Of a stretch of 64,000 bases of DNA, positions 27,019 through 35,410 are shown piece by piece. The notes beneath the pieces are model-generated. The model saw nothing but the letters and a program-made list of their open reading frames with translations, made no database searches and had not been told where the DNA came from. The position numbers were made by a program, and so were the translations under genes. The DNA is taken from positions 1,054,001-1,118,000 of the forward strand of contig NZ_FMCX01000001.1 of the NCBI RefSeq assembly GCF_900091555.1, in the 5' to 3' direction. The DNA is from Micromonospora mirobrigensis (GTDB lineage: Bacteria > Actinomycetota > Actinomycetes > Mycobacteriales > Micromonosporaceae). Position 1 is the first letter of the stretch. The number at the start of each line of letters is the position of its first letter.

Positions 27019-28689
27019 ATGCCGTTGTTCTCCCGTCCCGAGCGGTCTCTCCTGGGGCGGACCGTGGGTACCGGAATCCGGGCCACCCGGCTGCTGCTGC
27101 GCGGTTCGGTGAGCAGCGGCCGCTGGATGACCCGGCGGGCCGGCTCGGCCCGGGCCCGCAGCGCCGGCAACGAGGTGGGCATGGTCCGCCTCTTCGACCT
27201 GCACGCGGTCTCCTGCGCGGGGGACACGCTGATCGCGATCGGCCTGGCCGGGACGATCTTCTTCGACGTGCCGCTCGGCGAGGCGCGCAACAAGGTGGCG
27301 CTCTACCTGCTTGTCACGATGGTGCCGTTCGCGATGCTGGCGCCGGTGGTCGGCCCGCTGCTGGACCACTTCCGGCACGGCCGCCGGTACGCGCTGGCCG
27401 CCACCATGCTGGGCCGGGCCTTCCTGGCCTGGTTGATCTCGGACTATCTCGGCGGCTTCGGCCTGTACCCGGCGGCCTTCGGGGTGCTGGCGCTCTCCCG
27501 GGCGTACGGCGTGGCCCGCTCGGCGGCCGTTCCCCGGCTGCTGCCGGAGGGGCTGGGCCTGTCCCAGGTCGGGGCGCGGGCCAGCGTCTACGGGACGGTG
27601 GCGGGCGCCCTGGTGGCGCCGCTCGGCCTGGCGGCGTTCTGGTTGGGGCCGCAGTGGCCGCTCCGGGTCGCCTCGGTGATCTTCCTGGTCGGCATGGTGA
27701 TCGCGTTGCGGCTGCCGCCGAAGGCGGACTCGGAGCCACCCGAGCGGGTGCCCCGGCCGCTACGCGCGCTGCGCCGCCAGGACCGGGACCGGCCGCTGGG
27801 CCGGGGCCGTCCGGCGGGCCGGCTGGTCATCGCCACCCTGATCGGCTCCGCCAGCCTGCGCGGCATGTACGGCTTCCTGCTGCTCTTCCTCGCGTTCGCG
27901 ATCAAGTCCGGCGACCTGACCACCGACTTCCTCGGTCGGCAGCTGAGCCCGCAGGCCGCGCTGGGCCTGGTCGGCGGCGCGCTGGCGGTGGGTGGCTTCC
28001 TGGCCACCGCGGTCGGCACCCGGCTGCGCATCCACCGTCCCACCGCGATCCAGTCCAGCTCGCTGATCATCGTGGCCGGGGTGGCGGTGCTGGCCGCGGT
28101 GAAGTTCTCGCTGCCCCTGGTGGCCGTGCTCTGCCTGGTGACCGCCCTGTTCAGCGGGCTGGCGAAGCTGGCGGTGGACGCCTCCATCCAGGAGCGCATC
28201 CCGGAGCGGCTGCGGGCGAGTTCGTTCGCGCACTCGGAGACGGCGCTGATGCTCGCCTTCGTGGCGGGCGGCGCGCTCGGCCTGGTGCCGTTCACCGGCC
28301 GGGTGGGGATCCTGGTGGTCGCCGGCGTGGCGGTCCTCGCCGCCGCCCGGGGCGCCCTGGTCGCCGGCCGGCTGCGCGCCGAGCGGCTGGCCGGGCGCCC
28401 ACTCGACGACGCCGAACTGGCCGAGCAGGACCGCCAGGCGGAGGCCGAGCAGGCCGAGGCCGTTCGCCGCGCGGAGGCCGAGCAGGCCGAGGCCACCCGC
28501 CGGGCCGAGGCCGAGGCCGAGGCGGCTCCCACCTCGCCCGCGCCGACCGGGGCCGGCGTGCCGGGTCAGGCGGACCAGGCCGGGCTGGCGCCGCCGGGCT
28601 ACCACGTCTACCGGCCCTCCTCGTCGGTCTCCGGGCCGAGCGGGGCGGACGACGAGCAGCGCCGCAACTCCCCCGGCCCGGTGTCGTGA
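27019..28689 (+). CDS. MFS transporter coupled to mqnB
   Basis: About 556 residues with roughly 12 helices. An N-terminal cytoplasmic Arg-rich part precedes the first membrane segment (VSCAGDTLIAIGLAGTIFF). The C-terminus is a long tail of AEAEQAEA/AEATRRAEA repeats, probably a charged helix. The ATG at 27019 has GGAG at good spacing; 27010 is also possible. Its stop overlaps the mqnB start as GTGA, so the two are translationally coupled. Transport substrate unknown; a link to menaquinone precursors or nucleobases is only suggested by the neighbour. Confidence 0.88.
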   Translation: MPLFSRPERSLLGRTVGTGIRATRLLLRGSVSSGRWMTRRAGSARARSAGNEVGMVRLFDLHAVSCAGDTLIAIGLAGTIFFDVPLGEARNKVALYLLVTMVPFAMLAPVVGPLLDHFRHGRRYALAATMLGRAFLAWLISDYLGGFGLYPAAFGVLALSRAYGVARSAAVPRLLPEGLGLSQVGARASVYGTVAGALVAPLGLAAFWLGPQWPLRVASVIFLVGMVIALRLPPKADSEPPERVPRPLRALRRQDRDRPLGRGRPAGRLVIATLIGSASLRGMYGFLLLFLAFAIKSGDLTTDFLGRQLSPQAALGLVGGALAVGGFLATAVGTRLRIHRPTAIQSSSLIIVAGVAVLAAVKFSLPLVAVLCLVTALFSGLAKLAVDASIQERIPERLRASSFAHSETALMLAFVAGGALGLVPFTGRVGILVVAGVAVLAAARGALVAGRLRAERLAGRPLDDAELAEQDRQAEAEQAEAVRRAEAEQAEATRRAEAEAEAAPTSPAPTGAGVPGQADQAGLAPPGYHVYRPSSSVSGPSGADDEQRRNSPGPVS

Positions 28690-29336
28690 CCGGCCTACTG
28701 GTGGTGACCGCCGTACCGGCGGAGGCGGAGGCGGTCCGCGCCGGCCTGACCGACCCGACGGTGACGGTCCGTCCGGTGGGGGTGGGCCCCGCGGTGGCGG
28801 GTGCGGCCACGGCCCGGCTGCTCGCCCTCGCGGAGGCGACCGGCCATCCGTTCCGGGCGGTGGTGAGCGCCGGCATCGGCGGTGGCTTCGCCGGTCGGGC
28901 GCCGGTCGGCGGCACCGTGCTCGGCACCCGCAGTGTCGCCGCCGACCTGGGCGCCGAGTCGCCGGAGGGCTTCATCCCGATCGACGAGCTGGGCATGCCG
29001 CCCGAGTGGCTGGGCGGCGGCCCCTCGGTGGACGCCGACCCGGGCCTGCTCGCCGACCTGCGCCAAGCGCTGCCGGCGGCGACCGTGGGCGCGGTGCTGA
29101 CCGTCACCACGGTCACCGGCACGGCCGCCAGCACGCTGGCCCTGGCCGACCGGCACCACGACGCCGTGGCCGAGGCCATGGAGGGGTACGGCGTGGCCGT
29201 CGCCGCCACCCAGGCCGGCCTGCCCTTCGTCGAGCTGCGCACCGTCTCCAACCCGATCGGCCCCCGCGACCGCGACACCTGGCGCATGCGGGAGGCCTTC
29301 GCCGCCCTCACCGAGGCCGCCCGCGCGCTGGGTTGA
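28686..29336 (+). CDS. mqnB: Futalosine hydrolase
   Basis: Cleaves futalosine to dehypoxanthine futalosine and hypoxanthine in the alternative (futalosine) menaquinone pathway. The 216-residue nucleoside-phosphorylase-like protein has VTAVPAEAEAVRAGL, VGVGPAVAGAATARLL, VVSAGIGGGFAGRAPVGGTV, the active-site segment VAEAMEGYGVAVAAT and the family-specific RTVSNPIGPRDRDTW. The GTG at 28686 overlaps the MFS stop. mqnD is 1.4 kb downstream on the same strand, separated by a gene on the other strand. Its 3' end overlaps that convergent gene by 29 bases. Confidence 0.93.
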   Translation: MTGLLVVTAVPAEAEAVRAGLTDPTVTVRPVGVGPAVAGAATARLLALAEATGHPFRAVVSAGIGGGFAGRAPVGGTVLGTRSVAADLGAESPEGFIPIDELGMPPEWLGGGPSVDADPGLLADLRQALPAATVGAVLTVTTVTGTAASTLALADRHHDAVAEAMEGYGVAVAATQAGLPFVELRTVSNPIGPRDRDTWRMREAFAALTEAARALG

Positions 29337-30318
29337 GCGGCCGGTCCAGCTCCAGCGCCACCGGCCGACTGTTCGCACCACGGAAACCGCAGGCGACGAG
29401 GAAGTCGATGCTCTGCCCATCCGCCACGGCGCGGGCGCGAGTGATCCCGGCCGCCACCATCCGAGCCGCCATGCAGGCGAGCAGTCGACCGCCGATGCCC
29501 AACCGGCGGTACTGTCGAGCGACCAGCACTCCGTCGAGCACCAGTTCAGGCCCCTCTTCGTCGCCGTACTCGAGGTGGTCGCCGTACTCGAGGTGGTCGC
29601 CGTACTCGAGGTGTGGGCCGCGCTCGTGGGCACGCAACTCCCCGACCAGCGCTCCGCCGGGCAGTTCGGCAACGAACCGCCAGCAGTTGTCGGGTCTCCC
29701 ATCGTCGTCGACCCAGCGCACCACGGTCGCGCCTCGGACCTGCTCGCCCCACCGGCGGAGATCCCGGTAGCGCCGGCTCCGCTCGTAGGCCGCCGGCGGC
29801 AGCTTCAGCGGGTACCGCTCGGGTGGGAGCTTGTACCAGTCTGCCCACCAGGCACCGGGCCAGTCCTTCGGCTCCCGCACCGGCCAGGCGTCCAGGTGTG
29901 CCGGATAGCGCCGGTCAGCCATGTCCCGCATGTCGTCGTGCGGCACCGGCGGGACGGCGCAGGCCAACGTCCCGCCGCTGTGATCCGTCCCCTCGCCGCC
30001 CGGATGCTCGCCTCCGGTAGGTGCCTCGACGGTGATGGTGATCCGGCAGGCCATCGCACGTGCCAGCCGTTCGACCGTGCGGAACCGCGGGTCGGTGGCG
30101 CGGCCGGACTCGATGCGCGCGATCGTGGCCTGCGGCACGCCCGACCGCTCGGCAAGGTCACGCTGGCTGAGATCGGCGTGGCGACGCAGTGCCCGGATCG
30201 TCCGCCCGAGATCGGCCATGGGGGTGCGGACGGGGTCCGGGTGCGGGGAATCGACCGGTGTGGGGTCCGTGGTCACCAGTTCAGGCTCAACCAACCCGTT
30301 GGCGTCATCAACAGGCAC
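29308..30318 (-). CDS. XRE helix-turn-helix / GNAT acetyltransferase fusion
   Basis: A 336-residue two-domain protein. Residues about 35-95 are an XRE-type HTH (DLGRTIRALRRHADLSQRDL, GVPQATIARIESGRATDPRF). The middle holds a Trp/Tyr-rich segment (PKDWPGAWWADWYKLPPERY), and residues about 220-325 are a GNAT domain with LVARQYRRLGIGGRLLACMA as the acetyl-CoA loop. A tandem HLEYGD repeat lies just before the GNAT core. GTG 30318 is the longest start; ATG 30219 (MADLGRTIR) would begin right at the HTH. Function unknown; a self-regulating acetyltransferase is plausible. Confidence 0.8.
   Translation of the reverse strand: MPVDDANGLVEPELVTTDPTPVDSPHPDPVRTPMADLGRTIRALRRHADLSQRDLAERSGVPQATIARIESGRATDPRFRTVERLARAMACRITITVEAPTGGEHPGGEGTDHSGGTLACAVPPVPHDDMRDMADRRYPAHLDAWPVREPKDWPGAWWADWYKLPPERYPLKLPPAAYERSRRYRDLRRWGEQVRGATVVRWVDDDGRPDNCWRFVAELPGGALVGELRAHERGPHLEYGDHLEYGDHLEYGDEEGPELVLDGVLVARQYRRLGIGGRLLACMAARMVAAGITRARAVADGQSIDFLVACGFRGANSRPVALELDRPLNPARGRPR
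29566..29613 (-). repeat. 18-base in-frame tandem repeat coding HLEYGD
   Basis: Unit GTACTCGAGGTGGTCGCC occurs at 29566-29583 and 29584-29601, with a partial third unit to 29613. On the coding strand this reads HLEYGD three times, inserted just ahead of the acetyltransferase core. The nucleotide identity of the units is complete, suggesting recent slippage. Confidence 0.9.
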
Positions 30319-30742
30319 TCCATGCCTGTGGATAACGCTGTGGAAAAGCCGGCCGCCTGGGGATGACCCGGTAGTGGCGAACGCTTTGGAGCTGATGACG
30401 TAAACGATTCACCGGCACTCGGCCGGCCCCGAGCCGAGGGAGCCGTGCACCGGAGGCACATCGTTCACCCGCGCACCAGGTGCCCGCCCTCCCCGACTCA
30501 CCAGGTGCCCGCCCTCCCCGAACCGGACGGGGATGATTCGTTCACGTCATCAGCTCCAAAGCGAGCCGACCGGGTATCCCCAGCGGAGCTCCCGGCTGTC
30601 CGCCGGCCAGCCGCCGATCGGCGGACACCCGGCGGATCGGCCGGTCGGACCTGGCGCTGGCCCGGCCCTGGCGAGACGGCCGGAGCAGGCGCCTCGAGCC
30701 CCGGGGGGCGGTGCGGAGGCGGCGCGGGGCTACCGTGGGAGC
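30319..30742. other. Intergenic region holding inverted pair 2 and a 23-base direct repeat
   Basis: No gene is supported between the HTH-acetyltransferase start and mqnD. The region contains the second 29-base inverted pair (30384-30561). Inside it a 23-base sequence occurs twice (30474-30496 and 30499-30521), beginning CACCAGGTGCCCGCC. The stretch 30562-30742 ahead of mqnD shows no clear promoter. Confidence 0.6.
30384..30561. repeat. Inverted pair of the 29-base CTGATG element, pair 2
   Basis: Left copy 30384-30412 (+), core CTGATGACGTAAACGATTCA, and right copy 30533-30561 on the opposite strand, core CTGATGACGTGAACGAATCA. Both carry CTTTGGAG before the core, where most other copies have CTTTCGA. 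The enclosed 120 bases include a direct repeat and a second CGTTCACC-like fragment but no gene. Confidence 0.8.
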
Positions 30743-31645
30743 GTGGCGCTCTCCCTCGCGATCTCGCCCTGCCCCAACGACACGTTCGTCTTCGACGCCC
30801 TGGTGCACGGGCGGGTGCCCGGCGCGCCGCCGGTCGAGGTGACCTACGCCGACGTCGACGTCACCAACACCGCCGCCGAGCGGGGTGCGTTCGACCTGGT
30901 CAAGGTGAGTTACGCCGCGCTGCCGTGGCTGCTGGACGACTACCACCTGCTGCCGTGCGGCGGGGCGCTCGGCCGGGGCTGCGGCCCGCTGGTGCTCACC
31001 CGCGGCGACCGCACCGCCAGCGACCGGACCGGGACCGACCGGACCGGGACCGACACCGGGAGCGACCGGACCGGGAGCGACCTGGCCGACCTGTCCGGGG
31101 CGACCGTGGCGGTGCCGGGCGACCGGACGACGGCGTACCTGCTGTTCCGGCTCTGGTCGGCGGAGCGGCCGCCGGCCCGGATCGAGGTGGTGCCGTTCCA
31201 CGAGATCATGCCCGGGGTGGCCGCCGGCCGGTACGACGCCGGGCTGGTGATCCACGAGGCGCGGTTCACCTACCACCGGCACGGGCTGACCGCCCTGGTC
31301 GACCTCGGCGAGTGGTGGGAGTCGACCACCGGCCTGCCGATCCCCCTCGGGGCGATCCTGGCCCGCAAGGGCGCCGTCGACCCGGTGGAGGCCGCCGGCT
31401 GGATCCGGGAGTCCGTCCGGCAGGCCTGGGCGGACCCGGCGGCAAGTCGTGATTACGTGCTGGCGCACGCCCAGGAGATGGAGCCCGACGTGGTGGACCG
31501 GCACATCGACCTCTACGTCAACGAGTTCACCGCCGACCTGGGTGAGGCCGGCTTCGCCGCCGTGGAGGCGCTGCTGGGCCGGGCCGCCGACGCCGGGCTC
31601 GTCCCTCAGACCTCCAGCTCGCGCGCCACCGCGTGGACCAGCTGA
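30743..31645 (+). CDS. mqnD: 1,4-dihydroxy-6-naphthoate synthase
   Basis: Converts cyclic dehypoxanthine futalosine into 1,4-dihydroxy-6-naphthoate in the futalosine menaquinone pathway. The 300-residue protein has the family opening LSLAISPCPNDTFVFDALVH, VKVSYAALPWLLDDY, VPFHEIMPGVAAGRYDAGLV and IHEARFTYHRHGL. Around residues 91-112, after VLTRGDRTA, sits a short Asp/Arg/Thr/Gly repeat (SDRTGTDRTGTD...) that the family normally lacks. The GTG at 30743 follows GGGAGC. The 3' end overlaps the convergent cold-shock gene by 40 bases; the last residues may therefore be atypical. Confidence 0.93.
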   Translation: MALSLAISPCPNDTFVFDALVHGRVPGAPPVEVTYADVDVTNTAAERGAFDLVKVSYAALPWLLDDYHLLPCGGALGRGCGPLVLTRGDRTASDRTGTDRTGTDTGSDRTGSDLADLSGATVAVPGDRTTAYLLFRLWSAERPPARIEVVPFHEIMPGVAAGRYDAGLVIHEARFTYHRHGLTALVDLGEWWESTTGLPIPLGAILARKGAVDPVEAAGWIRESVRQAWADPAASRDYVLAHAQEMEPDVVDRHIDLYVNEFTADLGEAGFAAVEALLGRAADAGLVPQTSSSRATAWTS

Positions 31646-31992
31646 GCGATCTTCTGCGCGGTCTTGCGGTCGGGGAAGCGGCCCCGGCCCAGGTCCGGCT
31701 GGACCTTCGCCTCCAGCACCTTGATCATGTCCTCGACCATGCCGTGCAGCTCCTCGGCGGGCCGGCGGCGCAGCTCCGCCACCGAGGGCGGCGCCTCCAG
31801 CAGCCGGACCCCCATCGCCTGGGAACCCCGGCGGCTGTCCACCACGCTGAAGTCGACCTTCTGGCCACCCTTGAGGTCGGTGACACCCGCCGGCAGCGCG
31901 CCCTTCGGCAGGAACACGTCGCCACCCTCGTCACTGGTGACGAACCCGTATCCCTTGGCCGCGTCATACCACTTCACTCGACCCGTCGGCAC
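31606..31992 (-). CDS. Cold-shock domain protein with C-terminal extension
   Basis: A 128-residue nucleic-acid chaperone. Residues 1-65 form the cold-shock domain with RNP1 KGYGFVTS and RNP2 GDVFLPKG. The remainder is a helical extension (RPAEELHGMVEDMIKVLEAK, DRKTAQKIAQLVHAVARELE) seen in the larger actinobacterial versions. GTG start at 31992 (PTGRVKWYDAAKG). Likely binds RNA or single-stranded DNA; the role of the tail is unknown. Confidence 0.92.
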   Translation of the reverse strand: MPTGRVKWYDAAKGYGFVTSDEGGDVFLPKGALPAGVTDLKGGQKVDFSVVDSRRGSQAMGVRLLEAPPSVAELRRRPAEELHGMVEDMIKVLEAKVQPDLGRGRFPDRKTAQKIAQLVHAVARELEV

Positions 31993-32020
31993 TGTGGAAC
32001 CCCTGCTTCGCTCGATCCGA

Positions 32021-32644
32021 CTACTGCTCCAAGGCTAGCCCGATGATCCGGTCCAGCGCCCCCGGGAATCCGGTGAGGTCATCGAGGACCGCGTACGCCC
32101 CGGCGTGGCGCAGGTCACCGGCCGGACAGGGGCCGGTCGCCACCGCCACCCCGGGGATCCCGGCCGCCCGGGCCGCCACCATGTCGGCGGTGTGGTCGCC
32201 GACGTAGAGGGTCGCCCCGTGCTCCCGCAGCGCGGTCGCCTTCTGGTCGGCGAACAGGTCCCCGGCCAGCTCGTCCACGGCCAGCCCCAGGTGGTCCAGG
32301 TGCAGTTTCGCCAACCGGCCCAGCTTGGCGGTGACCACCATGACCCGGCCACCCCGGTCGTGCACCGCCGCGATCGCCGCCGCCGCGCCGGGCATCGGCA
32401 CGGTCGGGGTGATCGCGTACGCCGGGTAGAGCTCCCGGTAGGTCAGCACCGCCTCCTCGACCTGCTCGGGCGGGAACCAGCGGGCGATCTCGGTGCGCAG
32501 CGGCGGGCCCAGCCGGGCCACGGCCGCCTCGGCGTCGACGTGCACGCCGGTCCGCGCGGTCAACGCCCGGAACGCGGCGGCGATACCCGGGCGGGAGTCG
32601 ACCAGGGTCATGTCGAGGTCGAAACCGACCATCAGTGGGGGCAT
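32021..32644 (-). CDS. HAD-family phosphatase, phosphoglycolate phosphatase-like
   Basis: A 207-residue HAD hydrolase. Motif I is MVGFDLDMTLVDSRPGIAAA, in which the usual G after DxD is M (DLDMT). Motif II lies in RVMVVTAKLG, the lysine in FADQKATALREHG and motif IV in LYVGDHTADMVAARAAGIPG. ATG 32644 (MPPLMVGFD) is preferred over the longer frame. Substrate unknown. It is divergent from the helicase-associated gene, with 84 bases between them. Confidence 0.87.
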   Translation of the reverse strand: MPPLMVGFDLDMTLVDSRPGIAAAFRALTARTGVHVDAEAAVARLGPPLRTEIARWFPPEQVEEAVLTYRELYPAYAITPTVPMPGAAAAIAAVHDRGGRVMVVTAKLGRLAKLHLDHLGLAVDELAGDLFADQKATALREHGATLYVGDHTADMVAARAAGIPGVAVATGPCPAGDLRHAGAYAVLDDLTGFPGALDRIIGLALEQ

Positions 32645-32728
32645 GTCGAGAACGTACCCGCCCAACCCCGGCCGAGCCGGACGTCCGGGGGGCGGGACGT
32701 CGTCCCTGCGGGCTAGCGTGGAACGACG

Positions 32729-35194
32729 ATGACCACCTCACTCGCCGACCACCTGCGGTCGCTGCCGGACGAATCCCTCGCCGCGCTGCTCCAGCTGCGG
32801 CCGGACCTCGTCGTGCCGGTGCCCGCCGACGTCTCCGCGCTGGCCATCCGGGCCCAGTCCCGGGTCTCCGTGGCGCGCGCCCTGGACGGGCTGGACCAGT
32901 TCACCCTCCAGGTCCTCGACGCCGCCCGGCTGACCCGCGACGCGGACTCGGGCGCCACCTCCACCGAGGCGATCCTCGCCATGGCCACCGGCGGCGCCCG
33001 CCCGCCCGCCCCCGCCCTGGTCCGGGGCGCGGTGAACCGGCTGCGGGCGCTGTTCCTGCTGTACGGCCCCGAACACGACCTGCGCGTGGTGGGCGGCGTC
33101 GACGAGGTCTCCCCGTACCCTGCCGGGCTGGGTCGACCGGCGGCGGAGCTGGACGTGCGGACGGCCGCGCTCTGCGCGGACCCGGCGAAGCTGCGCCGCA
33201 CCCTGCTCGCCGCCCCGCCGTCGGCCCGGGCGATCCTGGACCGGCTCGCCGCCGGCCCGCCGGTCGGCAGCGTGCCCCCGGGGGCGTTGCAGGCCCCCGC
33301 CGTCGGCGCGGAGGACACCGTTCCCCCGGACGCCACCAACGGCGGCGCGCCGACCGGCTCGCCGATCCGCTGGCTGGTCGACAACCGGCTGCTCGTGCCG
33401 ATCTCCGCCAGCAGGGGCAGCGGCACCGTCGAGCTGCCCCGCGAGGTGGGGCTGCTGCTGCGCCGGGACACCGGCCCGCTCGGCCCGGTCACCACCACCC
33501 CGCCGCCGGTGTCCGCGCCGCCGCGCGAGGCGAAGGCCGTCGACTCGGCGGGCGCCGGGCAGACCATGGAGGTGGTACGCCACACCGAGGCGCTGCTGGA
33601 GGCGCTGGCCGCCGAGCCGGCCCCGGTGCTCCGCTCGGGCGGCGTCGGGGTGCGCGACCTGCGCCGGCTGGCCCGCGTGCTGGGGCTGGACGATCCGACC
33701 ACCGCGCTGCTGTTCGAGGTGGCGTACGCGGCCGGGCTCCTCGGCGAGCTGGAGCTGACCGGCACGGCGACCACCAGGTACGGCGGCGACCAGCAGGTGC
33801 TCCCCACCGGCGGATACGAGGTGTGGCGGGCGATGTCGCTGGCCCAGCGCTGGGAGCAGCTGGCCCGGGGCTGGCTGACGATGACCCGCCAGGTGGGCCT
33901 GGTGGGGCAGCGCGACGACCGGGACCGGCCGATCTCGGTGCTCTCCGCCGAGGCGGAACGGGCCGGGGCGCCGGCCGCCCGCCGGTCCGTGCTGGCGGTG
34001 CTGGCCGAGCTGGAACCGGCCACCGCGCCCACCCCGGACGAGGTGTTGGCGCTGCTGGAGTGGCGCTCGCCCCGGCGGGCCCGGGGCCGGGAGGTGGCGC
34101 ACCGGGAGGTGCTGTCCGAGGCCGCCCAGCTGGGCGTGACCGGGCTGGGGGCGCTCACCTCGTACGGGCGGCTGCTGCTGGCCGACGTGACGGACTCCGA
34201 CGAGCGGGGCGGCGACCCGCTGGGGCTGCTCTCCGAGGCGGAGTCCGGTGACCCCTCGACGGCGGTACGCGCCCTGGACGCGCTGCTGCCCGCCCCGGTG
34301 GACCACTTCCTGGTGCAGGCCGACCTGAGCGTGGTGGTGCCCGGCCCGCCCGATCCGGCGCTCGCCGGTGAGCTGGACGTGATCGCCGAGCACGAGTCGG
34401 CGGGTGGGGCGAGCGTGCACCGGGTCACCACGGCGAGCGTCCGGCGGGCCCTGGACGCCGGCTACACGGCCGACGACCTGCACGGGCTGTTCCGCCGCCG
34501 GTCGCGTACCCCGATCCCGCAGGGGTTGACCTATCTGGTGGACGACGTGGCGCGCAAGCACGGCGGGCTGCGGGTCGGCTCGGCCGGGGCGTACGTGCGC
34601 AGCGACGACGAGGCGCTGTTGACCGAGGTGCTGGCGGACCGCCGGTTGGAGCCGTTGGCGTTCCGCCGGCTGGCCCCGACGGTGCTCTCCACGCCGTACC
34701 AGGTGAACCGGATGCTGGTGGCGTTGCGGGACGCCGGGTACGCGCCGGTGCCGGAGGACGCCTCCGGTTCGGCGGTGCTGGCCCGGCCGAAGTCCCGGCG
34801 GGCGCCGGGGCGGACGCCGGTGGCGACCCGGGCGCTGGACCCGCTGGCGACGCCGAAGCTTGCGATGCCGCGGCTGCTGGGGGTGGTGGAGCAGGTCCGC
34901 CGGGGCGACAAGGCGGCCCGGGCGGCCCGGCGGGCCCCCGCCGTGGTGCGCGGCACCCCGGGGGGTCCGGCGCCGGTGACCGGTCACGCGGAGGCGCTGG
35001 CGGTGCTCCAGCAGGCGGTCCGGGACAGGGCGCTGGTCTGGGTCGGTTACGTCGACGCGCACGGGGCGACCGCGTCGCGGCTGGTCCGGCCGGTGTCGAT
35101 GGGTGCCGGCTATCTGCGTGCCGAGGACGAACGCACCGAAATGTTGCACACCTTCGCCCTGCACCGGATCACGGCCGCGGTGCTGGAGGACTGA
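32729..35194 (+). CDS. Helicase-associated domain protein (XPB/Ssl2 N-terminal-like)
   Basis: An 821-residue actinobacterial protein consistently found beside the bacterial XPB helicase. It contains no Walker motifs. The N-terminal part (LADHLRSLPDESLAALLQLR) and the central helicase-associated segment (FLVQADLSVVVPGPPDPALA, HRVTTASVRRALDAGYTADD) match the Helicase_C_3/XPB N-terminal family. The C-terminus (DRALVWVGYVDAHGATASRL to FALHRITAAVLED) looks like a WYL-type ligand-binding fold. It probably acts with the downstream helicase in DNA repair; the exact role is not established. Confidence 0.85.
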   Translation: MTTSLADHLRSLPDESLAALLQLRPDLVVPVPADVSALAIRAQSRVSVARALDGLDQFTLQVLDAARLTRDADSGATSTEAILAMATGGARPPAPALVRGAVNRLRALFLLYGPEHDLRVVGGVDEVSPYPAGLGRPAAELDVRTAALCADPAKLRRTLLAAPPSARAILDRLAAGPPVGSVPPGALQAPAVGAEDTVPPDATNGGAPTGSPIRWLVDNRLLVPISASRGSGTVELPREVGLLLRRDTGPLGPVTTTPPPVSAPPREAKAVDSAGAGQTMEVVRHTEALLEALAAEPAPVLRSGGVGVRDLRRLARVLGLDDPTTALLFEVAYAAGLLGELELTGTATTRYGGDQQVLPTGGYEVWRAMSLAQRWEQLARGWLTMTRQVGLVGQRDDRDRPISVLSAEAERAGAPAARRSVLAVLAELEPATAPTPDEVLALLEWRSPRRARGREVAHREVLSEAAQLGVTGLGALTSYGRLLLADVTDSDERGGDPLGLLSEAESGDPSTAVRALDALLPAPVDHFLVQADLSVVVPGPPDPALAGELDVIAEHESAGGASVHRVTTASVRRALDAGYTADDLHGLFRRRSRTPIPQGLTYLVDDVARKHGGLRVGSAGAYVRSDDEALLTEVLADRRLEPLAFRRLAPTVLSTPYQVNRMLVALRDAGYAPVPEDASGSAVLARPKSRRAPGRTPVATRALDPLATPKLAMPRLLGVVEQVRRGDKAARAARRAPAVVRGTPGGPAPVTGHAEALAVLQQAVRDRALVWVGYVDAHGATASRLVRPVSMGAGYLRAEDERTEMLHTFALHRITAAVLED

Positions 35195-35410
35195 TTACGG
35201 GGGCGGGCAGGCGCGCGCTCGCCCCCGATCCATCGAACGCGCACAGCAGACCCGCCCCTCTGCATGACGTTTACCAATCTTTGGAAGTTGCACCGGGCGG
35301 CGAACTTTTTCGGGCGCTTCGATGGGCGTGCAACACTGGATGGTCGGCCCGGGGCGGGTGCAGCCCGCCGGAGCTGGGCGGACGCCCCCGGTCGTAGAGA
35401 GGACGCTGGC

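Noticed and set aside
26769..28685. Forward frame extending upstream of mqnB into the MFS gene
   Set aside because: Only its last 216 codons are futalosine hydrolase; the upstream part is a frame-shadow of the MFS carrier.
30474..30521. CRISPR-like short repeats
   Set aside because: Only two 23-base units with a 2-base spacer; no spacers of 30-40 bases and no cas genes.
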